Source: Actinomycetes bacterium (GTDB lineage Bacteria > Actinomycetota > Actinomycetes > Actinomycetales > Cellulomonadaceae). Taken from it: a stretch of DNA of 5,966 nt. The notes beneath the pieces are model-generated. The model ran no database searches, was not told where the DNA came from, and worked only from the letters and a program-made list of their open reading frames with translations. Within the stretch, counting starts at the first letter, position 1, and each line of letters begins with the position of its first letter. A program made the translations under genes and the position numbers. Shown here piece by piece: positions 1-4,376 of the stretch. The stretch spans positions 1 to 5,966 of the forward strand of contig JAEWQZ010000374.1 of assembly GCA_023460255.1 (NCBI GenBank), read 5' to 3'.

Positions 1-104
1 CCGGTCAGCGGGGTGAGCACCCCGATGCGGGGGCCGGTCCGGATGGCGGCTCTCGCGTCCGAGGCGCGCGCGACCGCGTCGTCGACCCCGATGGACACGG
101 ACAC
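1..104 (-). CDS. 5' end of a gene cut by the left edge; possible periplasmic-binding-like (LacI-type sensor) domain protein
   Basis: Only about 34 N-terminal residues are visible. The chosen start is GTG at 104-102, preceded by a strong purine-rich site (GAGGAAGAGG, 119-110) five bases upstream. The short N-terminus is followed by GPRIGVLTPLTG. That resembles the first beta-strand of the type I periplasmic-binding fold, as found in LacI-family effector domains and in LacI-like sensor domains fused to diguanylate cyclase or other output modules. Only about 26 residues precede this strand, too few for a LacI helix-turn-helix, so a stand-alone sensor or a sensor with a C-terminal output domain fits better than a classical repressor. 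An in-frame ATG at 155-153 is an alternative start, but it would place the inverted repeat at 122-178 partly inside the gene. The gene is divergent from the CE1-type esterase. The family assignment rests on one short motif and is tentative. Confidence 0.45.
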   Translation of the reverse strand, partial: MSVSIGVDDAVARASDARAAIRTGPRIGVLTPLT

Positions 105-121
105 GACTACCTCTTCCTCGG

Positions 122-178
122 GGCGGCGTGTGCTCCCACCCTCTGATCGACACATCGGTGGGAGCGTGTAGCGCCGCC
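122..178. promoter_or_regulatory. Long two-part inverted repeat in the divergent intergenic region; candidate operator
   Basis: The inner arms are gctcccacc (132-140) and ggtgggagc (157-165), a perfect 9-bp inverted repeat with a 16-base spacer. Outer arms ggcggcg (122-128) and cgccgcc (172-178) extend the symmetry, with a 3-base gap on one side and a 6-base gap on the other. Each inner arm contains TGGGAGC or its complement. This is the half-site of the 14-bp operator (TGGGAGCGCTCCCA) known for the LacI-family cellulose-utilisation regulators CebR/CelR in actinobacteria. Here the half-sites are in the opposite order and far apart, so this is not a canonical operator. It lies between a possible sensor gene and a secreted esterase, where a carbohydrate-responsive site would make sense. 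It could instead form RNA structure in the leader of the minus-strand gene. Confidence 0.4.
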
Positions 179-240
179 GACCAAAGATCACCCGGTCATC
201 CGAACCGTTTCGCAGGATGCCCCCTCTGCATCGTTGTAGG

Positions 241-246
241 TAGCGT
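241..246 (+). promoter_or_regulatory. Candidate -10 element for the CE1-type esterase
   Basis: TAGCGT fits the actinobacterial -10 pattern TANNNT, and the preceding bases (TTGTAGG) are the least GC-rich local stretch. Transcription would start near 253, at the base of the leader hairpin. No convincing -35 hexamer is visible at the expected distance, so this is a weak prediction. Confidence 0.22.
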
Positions 247-248
247 CG

Positions 249-280
249 CGGCGCCGTGGGACGTCCGTCCTGCGGCGCCG
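249..280 (+). other. Leader hairpin upstream of the CE1-type esterase
   Basis: Arms cggcgccg (249-256) and cggcgccg (273-280) pair. Pairing continues inward through two G-U pairs and ggacg/cgtcc, giving a nearly continuous stem of about 15 bp with a 2-base nominal apex that must open to a larger loop. A smaller stem follows at once (cccccg 281-286 with cggggg 297-302). Together they would fill most of the untranslated leader up to the ribosome binding site at 309-317. Such 5' hairpins can stabilise mRNA of secreted enzymes; that role is inferred. Confidence 0.45.
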
Positions 281-308
281 CCCCCGTCGGCGCGGCCGGG
301 GGCCCTAC

Positions 309-317
309 GGGAGGGAG
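309..317 (+). promoter_or_regulatory. Ribosome binding site of the CE1-type esterase
   Basis: GGGAGGGAG ends six bases before the ATG at 324. This supports that start, which is also followed directly by a typical signal peptide. Confidence 0.75.
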
Positions 318-323
318 CAACGC

Positions 324-1592
324 ATGCGATCCACGTCGACGAGAGGCAGACGCCTCCTCGCCATGGCCGCCGCCGGCCTGCTCGCCGTCGGCGGCCTGAC
401 CACCGCCGTGACGGCCCTCAGCGGACCGGCCACAGCGGCCACCACCAGCGGCTGCGGCCGACCCGCCGGGCTGAGCACCGGCCAGCACACGATCACCAGC
501 GGCGGCCAGGCACGCACGTTCCGCCTCGACGTGCCCGCGGGCTACGACGCGAACCGGCCCTACCGCCTCGTCGTCGGGCTGCACTGGTGGCACGGCACGT
601 CCGCAGACGTGGTCAACCAGGGCTTCTACGGGCTCAAGCCGCTCGCCAACAACAGCACGATCTTCGTGGCACCGCAGGGCATCGACAACGCGTGGCCGAA
701 CTCGGGCGGCCGGGACGTGACGTTCATCGACGACGTGCTGCGCACCGTCGAGTCCGCGCTGTGCGTGGACACCACGCAGCGGTTCGCGACTGGCTTCAGC
801 TACGGCGGCGGCATGAGCAACGCGCTCGCGTGCGCGCGCGCCGACGTCTTCCGCGGCGTCGCCGTCCTCAACGGCGCGCTGCTGTCCGGCTGCGCGGGCG
901 GCACCCAGCCCATCGCCTACCTCGGTTCGCACGGCGTGGTGGACGACGTGCTGAACATCTCCCAGGGCCGCGCCCTGCGGGACCGGTTCCTCCAGAACAA
1001 CGGGTGCCAGGCGAGGCAGGCGAACGAACCTGCCCCGGGCAGCGGCACGCACATCCGGACCGAGTACACCTGCCGCGACGGCTACCCCGTCGTGTGGCTC
1101 GCCAACGACAACGGGCACCAGTGGGACGCCCGCGATCGCGGGCAGGGGCAGTCCCACGTGCCGGGCGAGATCTGGCGGTTCTTCACGGCCCTGCCGTCGA
1201 CGACGCCCGGCCCGACGCCCACGCCGACGCCGACCCCGACGCCGACCCCGACGCCCACGCCGACCCCGACACCCACGCCCACCCCGACGCCCACGCCCAC
1301 GCCCGGTGCCTGCACGGCGACGTACCGGACGGTGAACGCGTGGCCCGGCGGCTACCAGGGTGAGGTCACGGTCACGGCGGGCTCGCCCACGACGTCGTGG
1401 AGCGTCAGCTGGAGCGCCGCGGGCCAGAGCATCAACCAGCTCTGGAACGGGACCCTGACCACGCAGGGCGGCAGCTTCGTCGTCCGCAACGTCGACTGGA
1501 ACGGCCGGCTCGCCGCCGGTGGCACCGCGACGTTCGGCTTCCTCGGCAGCGGCAGCGCGCCGACGCCGACGCTCACGTGCTCCAGCTCGTGA
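324..1592 (+). CDS. Secreted CE1-type esterase (feruloyl esterase / PHB depolymerase-like, LpqC family) with C-terminal CBM2
   Basis: This 422-residue protein is probably secreted and hydrolyses ester bonds on plant cell-wall polysaccharide, plausibly feruloyl esters on arabinoxylan. Residues 1-38 form a signal peptide: basic RGRR, a hydrophobic core, and cleavage near ATA at 36-38; the twin arginine makes Tat export possible. The alpha/beta-hydrolase domain spans about 44-290. It has GLHWWHG at 85-91 near the oxyanion hole, the nucleophile elbow GFSYGG with Ser159, a likely acid Asp207 or Asp208 in SHGVVDD, and His265 in NDNGHQW. Six cysteines (44, 147, 170, 190, 228, 250) suggest disulfides, as expected outside the cell. 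A Pro-Thr linker (297-327) leads to a CBM2 (about 329-420) with bracketing Cys330/Cys419. Trp340, Trp374 and Trp392 match the three cellulose-binding tryptophans of the family. Start support is the ribosome binding site at 309-317. Substrate specificity (feruloyl, acetyl or polyhydroxyalkanoate) cannot be read from sequence alone; the CBM2 and the GH62 in this window favour a hemicellulose ester. Confidence 0.85.
   Translation: MRSTSTRGRRLLAMAAAGLLAVGGLTTAVTALSGPATAATTSGCGRPAGLSTGQHTITSGGQARTFRLDVPAGYDANRPYRLVVGLHWWHGTSADVVNQGFYGLKPLANNSTIFVAPQGIDNAWPNSGGRDVTFIDDVLRTVESALCVDTTQRFATGFSYGGGMSNALACARADVFRGVAVLNGALLSGCAGGTQPIAYLGSHGVVDDVLNISQGRALRDRFLQNNGCQARQANEPAPGSGTHIRTEYTCRDGYPVVWLANDNGHQWDARDRGQGQSHVPGEIWRFFTALPSTTPGPTPTPTPTPTPTPTPTPTPTPTPTPTPTPTPGACTATYRTVNAWPGGYQGEVTVTAGSPTTSWSVSWSAAGQSINQLWNGTLTTQGGSFVVRNVDWNGRLAAGGTATFGFLGSGSAPTPTLTCSSS
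1212..1304 (+). repeat. Hexanucleotide repeat encoding the Pro-Thr linker
   Basis: Fifteen consecutive Pro-Thr dipeptides (residues 297-326) are encoded by a degenerate 6-bp repeat, CC[C/G]AC[G/C/A]. Third positions vary, so the peptide is conserved more strictly than the DNA. Such linkers are typical of actinobacterial modular glycanases, are often O-glycosylated, and separate the catalytic domain from the CBM. The repeat is a likely site of slipped-strand length change. Confidence 0.9.
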
Positions 1593-1620
1593 CCCATCGG
1601 CCCTGACCGGCCGGCATGAC

Positions 1621-1654
1621 GACGGCCGCCACCCGGGGACGGGTGGCGGCCGTC
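1621..1654. terminator. Bidirectional hairpin terminator between the CE1-type esterase and the DUF305 gene
   Basis: A perfect 14-bp stem (1621-1634 with 1641-1654) encloses a 6-base loop (ggggac). It lies 28 bases after the esterase stop and 42 bases beyond the stop of the convergent DUF305 gene, so it can serve both. No T-run follows on either side, as is common in GC-rich actinobacteria. The stem matches that at 4315-4350 at 13 of 14 positions. Confidence 0.85.
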
Positions 1655-1696
1655 GCCCTGCTCGGCGCCGGCGCGCGCGACGACGTCGTGCGTCGA

Positions 1697-2320
1697 TCAG
1701 TCGCCGGGGCAGGTCCGCAAGGAGGTGCCCGGGAAGTCCGGCACGGCCCGCGCATCCGCCTCCGCAGCCGTGGTCGCCGGCCCGTTGGCCCGGATGTCGG
1801 CGATCAGCCAGTCCATCTCCGCGATCTCGCGCTGCTGCGCCTCGATGATCGCGACGGCCAGCTCGCACACGCGGACGTCCTCGATCTGCGCCCGCTCGGA
1901 GCGCGTGATCGCCAGGGAGTGGTGGGGGATCATCGCGCTCATGAACGCGGTGTCGTCCACCGTCGCCTGACTCCTGTCGAGCGCCACTCCCCCGCCGAGG
2001 AGCAGCAGGCTGACGCCGACGACGGCGGCGTTCGCCTTCGCGCTCTTGTACATGGTCAGCATCCAGCCGAGCATCACCAGGCCCATCGCGCCGCCCATGG
2101 TCACCGCCATGAACACCCTGCTCTGGCTGAAGCGGACGTGCCCCCACTCCCACGACCCCACGAACATCACGACGTACATGACGACCATGCCTGTGCCGAT
2201 CATCGCGGCGAACCGCAGGTACATGGCCTTCGTGTGTCCCCCGTGCCCCTCGTCGTGGCTGCCGTCGTGCCCGGCGCCGGGGCGCTCCTCGTCCTTGCTG
2301 TGCCGGCTATGCATCGACAT
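1697..2320 (-). CDS. Membrane-anchored DUF305 protein with His-rich N-terminus, probable metal (copper) binding
   Basis: This 207-residue protein begins with a His-rich, hydrophilic stretch (residues 4-30, with HSRHS, GHDGSHDEGHGGH), a likely metal-binding tail. Three hydrophobic segments follow at about 34-55, 68-90 and 97-114; they are notably Met-rich (MAVTMGGAMG, MLGWMLTM). The DUF305 domain occupies about 121-175. It contains FMSAMIPHHSLAI (126-138) with the characteristic Met/His-His motif, and a second helix IIEAQQREIAEMDWL (158-172). DUF305 proteins adopt a ferritin-like helical fold, and some bind copper (for example cyanobacterial CopM), which suggests copper or other metal handling at the membrane; this is inferred. 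AGGGAG (plus-strand 2325-2330) sits four bases before the ATG. A second ATG two codons in (2314-2312) is a possible alternative. No copper ATPase, CsoR or multicopper oxidase gene lies nearby. The gene is divergent from the antiporter and convergent with the CE1-type esterase. Confidence 0.85.
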   Translation of the reverse strand: MSMHSRHSKDEERPGAGHDGSHDEGHGGHTKAMYLRFAAMIGTGMVVMYVVMFVGSWEWGHVRFSQSRVFMAVTMGGAMGLVMLGWMLTMYKSAKANAAVVGVSLLLLGGGVALDRSQATVDDTAFMSAMIPHHSLAITRSERAQIEDVRVCELAVAIIEAQQREIAEMDWLIADIRANGPATTAAEADARAVPDFPGTSLRTCPGD

Positions 2321-2439
2321 GGGACTCCCTCTCTCCGACTCCCGGGACGATCACTCGACCGTACGGAGCCACCGGCAGGGCCGCACTCCGGGCGAGGGCG
2401 AGGATGCCGCCACGGGCGGGCCCTCCTAGGGTCGACGGA
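2321..2439. promoter_or_regulatory. Divergent promoter region between the DUF305 and antiporter genes
   Basis: These 119 bases must carry promoters for both divergent genes. They contain the perfect 8-bp palindrome ccgtacgg (2359-2366), the DUF305 ribosome binding site (2325-2330) and a TANNNT element just before the antiporter start. I see no recognisable CsoR, CueR or other metal-regulator operator. Confidence 0.5.
2427..2432 (+). promoter_or_regulatory. Candidate -10 element giving a leaderless antiporter transcript
   Basis: TAGGGT fits TANNNT and ends exactly seven bases before the GTG at 2440. This is the spacing seen when transcription begins at the first base of the start codon in actinobacterial leaderless genes. 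The region at -35 (about 2404-2409, atgccg) has no match to TTGAC. The same bases (AGGG) could instead act as a weak ribosome binding site. Confidence 0.4.
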
Positions 2440-3654
2440 GTGACGGAGCTGCACGTCCTCTACGCCGTCGTGGGTCTCGCCGCGGTGGCCCTGGCCCTGC
2501 TGAGCCGTCGTCTCCGCGACCTCCCGGTGAGCGAGGTCCTCGTGGCGCTCGTGCTCGGCGTGGCGCTCGGCCCGGCCGCCCTCGGCTGGATCACGCTCAC
2601 CGAGGGCACCCGCGACGTGGTCCTGCTGGAGGGGTCGAGGGTCCTGCTGGCCGCGTCGGTCATGGCTGCGGCCCTGCGGTACCCCGTCCGGAGCCTCGCC
2701 GCGATCGTGCGCCCCACGGCACTCCTGCTGCTCGTGGCCATGCCGCTGGCCGCGGCCCTCGCGGGCGCCGCCGCGATGCTCGTCGGCCTGCCGCTCGCGC
2801 TCGCGGCCGTCGTCGGCGCCTGCCTGTCCCCCACGGACCCGGTGCTGGCCTCGGCCGTGGTCACCGGCACACCCGCGGAGCGCGACCTCCCCCGTCGGCT
2901 GCGTCAGCTGCTCACCACCGAGAGCGGTGCGAACGACGGCCTCGCGCTGCCGCTGGTCGGGCTCGCCGTCGCGGTGGCCGTGCCCGGCCCGGACCTGGGC
3001 GGCGTCGTCGGGCGCGTCGCCTGGGAGGTCGTGGGGGGCGTGGCGATCGGCGCCGCCGTCGGCACCCTGACCGCATGGGGCCGCCGCCGCGCCACGGCGC
3101 ACCACGACCTTGAGCCGGGCCCCGAGCTCGTCCTGACGCTCCTGCTCGCGCTCGGCACGCTCGGCCTGGCCAGGGTGGCCCAGACGGGCGGCGTGCTGGC
3201 CGTCTTCGTCGCCGGCCTGGCCTACACCCTGGCGAGCGGGCCGGAGGTCGGCGACGACGACCACGGCCGGACGGCGCAGGACCGCGTCGACGAGGCGGTG
3301 AACCGCTACGCGGTGCTGCCGCTGTTCGCGCTCCTCGGCGCGGTCCTGCCCTGGGACGGCTGGCGCGAGCTCGGGCCCGGCGCTGCCGGACTGGTCCTCG
3401 GCGCCCTGCTGCTGCGCCGCCTGCCGGTGGTCCTGGCGCTGGCTCGCCCGCTCGGCCTGCGGCGGCGCGACGCCGTCTTCACCGGCTGGTTCGGCCCGAT
3501 GGGCCTCAGCGCGATCTTCTACCTGGCCCACGCGCGCCACGAGGGCGTGACGGACGAGCGGGTGTTCGCGGCCGGGACACTCGTCGTCGCCGCGAGCGTC
3601 GTGGTCTTCGGCCTCACCGCGTCGCCCGGTCGCCGGGTGTACGCCGCCCGGTGA
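2440..3654 (+). CDS. Cation:proton antiporter, CPA1 (NhaP-like) family
   Basis: This protein has about 404 residues from the GTG start and is almost wholly hydrophobic, with roughly 11-13 membrane segments. It would exchange Na+ or K+ for H+ across the plasma membrane for pH and salt balance. Hallmarks are SPTDPVLA (130-137) with the Asp-Pro pair, and ESGANDGLALP (161-171) with Asn165-Asp166, the ND ion-binding pair of CPA1 exchangers. A late helix carries GWFGPMGLSAIFYLAHA (349-365). A hydrophilic loop, GDDDHGRTAQDRVDEAVNR, lies at 271-289. There is no long cytoplasmic regulatory tail (TrkA-N or cyclic-nucleotide type), consistent with the short bacterial form. I chose GTG 2440 over the in-frame ATG at 2404 because the extra residues (MPPRAGPPR...) are Pro/Arg-rich and the first helix begins right after VTELHV. 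The gene is divergent from DUF305 and ends 54 bases from the convergent DUF421 gene. The transported ion cannot be determined from sequence. Confidence 0.88.
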   Translation: MTELHVLYAVVGLAAVALALLSRRLRDLPVSEVLVALVLGVALGPAALGWITLTEGTRDVVLLEGSRVLLAASVMAAALRYPVRSLAAIVRPTALLLLVAMPLAAALAGAAAMLVGLPLALAAVVGACLSPTDPVLASAVVTGTPAERDLPRRLRQLLTTESGANDGLALPLVGLAVAVAVPGPDLGGVVGRVAWEVVGGVAIGAAVGTLTAWGRRRATAHHDLEPGPELVLTLLLALGTLGLARVAQTGGVLAVFVAGLAYTLASGPEVGDDDHGRTAQDRVDEAVNRYAVLPLFALLGAVLPWDGWRELGPGAAGLVLGALLLRRLPVVLALARPLGLRRRDAVFTGWFGPMGLSAIFYLAHARHEGVTDERVFAAGTLVVAASVVVFGLTASPGRRVYAAR

Positions 3655-3713
3655 CCCACGAAGGTCGACAGCAGGCGGCCCGTCGGTCGGACGCGGCGCG
3701 GAGCCGGGTCACC
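3650..3713. other. Convergent gap with a wide inverted repeat spanning both stop codons
   Basis: The 54 bases between the antiporter and DUF421 stops hold no strong terminator hairpin. An 8-bp inverted repeat (ggtgaccc 3650-3657, gggtcacc 3706-3713) includes the TGA of each gene and encloses about 48 bases, with a minor internal stem (cgtc/gacg, 3681-3693). It may form a weak bidirectional terminator. Confidence 0.3.
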
Positions 3714-4236
3714 CGCCGGGTTCGGCCGCCCACGCCCGGACGTCCTCCAGGGCCGAACCCGAGCCGAGCCGGTCGCGCGTGATCACGCTCAGGGTGCCGT
3801 CACTCTCGAGGACGACCGCCGCGACCGCCTCCAGGCCGCCCGCCCCCGAGGACCGGACCGCCTGGCGCAGCTCCGACCGCGTGAGGCGCTGCGACCGCAG
3901 GGCGCCATCCAGCACGACGCCGTCCCGCAGCACCAGGGTGGGCTCGGCCGTCACCAGCCCTCGGCTGCGGGCCAGCCGCACCGTCACCTGCGACACGGCG
4001 AGCTGGAGCAGACCCAGCACGCCGAGCGCGACCGCCCCCTCGGCCCACGACACGTCCTCGCTGAGCAGCACCGTGGCCAGCGTCGAGCCCAGCGCCACGG
4101 TGACCACCAGGTCGAACGCGTTGAGCTTCGCGAGGGTGCGCTTGCCCAGCACGCGCAGGAGGACCACGAGCGTCACGTACGCCGCGGCACCCACGAGCAC
4201 GACCCGGACCACGTCGGACCAACCGTCGAACCACAT
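3709..4236 (-). CDS. DUF421 / YetF-like membrane protein
   Basis: This 175-residue protein has three predicted membrane helices (about 9-28, 42-58, 64-82) followed by a soluble C-terminal domain. The family signature RVLGKRTLAKLNAFDLVVTV (28-47) links helices 1 and 2. The C-terminal part (about 95-155) includes PTLVLRDGVVLDGALRSQRLTRSE and ends in AAVVLESDGTLSVI, the small alpha/beta domain shared with Bacillus YetF/YdfS-type proteins. No enzymatic role is firmly established; members are linked to envelope or spore/germination functions in Bacillus, which does not carry over to an actinobacterium with confidence. The length is slightly short for the family but both domains look complete. The start ATG (4236-4234) follows AGGCAGG, an acceptable ribosome binding site. 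It lies downstream of the CBM2 hydrolase in the same direction, but the strong hairpin at 4315-4350 makes co-transcription unlikely. Confidence 0.82.
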   Translation of the reverse strand: MWFDGWSDVVRVVLVGAAAYVTLVVLLRVLGKRTLAKLNAFDLVVTVALGSTLATVLLSEDVSWAEGAVALGVLGLLQLAVSQVTVRLARSRGLVTAEPTLVLRDGVVLDGALRSQRLTRSELRQAVRSSGAGGLEAVAAVVLESDGTLSVITRDRLGSGSALEDVRAWAAEPGG

Positions 4237-4314
4237 GCAGCCTGCCTACCACCCGGACGGCCGTCTGTCGGCTCGAGGCTGCGGGATCGCCGCAGGCAGG
4301 CAGCCGTCGACGAC
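4237..4314 (-). other. Leader region of the DUF421 gene
   Basis: This stretch must hold the DUF421 promoter if the hairpin at 4315-4350 terminates upstream transcription. It contains a short hairpin (ctgcgg 4279-4284, ccgcag 4290-4295) and a competing pairing (ggctgc 4277-4282 with gcagcc 4299-4304). No convincing TANNNT element is visible on the minus strand. Confidence 0.3.
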
Positions 4315-4350
4315 GAGGGCCGCCACCCCGGGGGACGGGTGGCGGCCCTC
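4315..4350 (-). terminator. Hairpin terminator of the CBM2 alpha/beta hydrolase
   Basis: A perfect 14-bp stem (4315-4328 with 4337-4350) has an 8-base loop. It lies 26 bases after the hydrolase stop and about 78 bases before the DUF421 start. No T-run follows. The stem differs from the hairpin at 1621-1654 at a single stem position. Confidence 0.82.
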
Positions 4351-4376
4351 GCCGTGCCCTGAGTCGGACTGCTCGC

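Noticed and set aside
1212..1304. Repeat array resembling a CRISPR or minisatellite
   Set aside because: It has no spacers and is an in-frame 6-bp coding repeat giving a Pro-Thr linker.
128..1363. Long plus-strand open frame of 411 codons overlapping the CE1-type esterase
   Set aside because: It is a shifted-frame shadow: Arg/Ala/His/Pro-rich with no domain, while the overlapping frame has a signal peptide, Ser159 elbow and CBM2.
2359..2366. Perfect palindrome ccgtacgg as a metal-regulator operator
   Set aside because: Only 8 bp, it matches no regulator consensus I know and could occur by chance in GC-rich DNA.
2404..2439. ATG at 2404 as the antiporter start
   Set aside because: It adds a Pro/Arg-rich stretch before the first helix, has no good ribosome binding site, and would overlap the candidate -10 element.
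2200..3540. Minus-strand open frame of 446 codons across the antiporter
   Set aside because: Its composition (Arg, Gln, His, Glu, Gly) is the usual antisense artefact of GC-rich hydrophobic genes; the plus-strand frame carries clear antiporter motifs.
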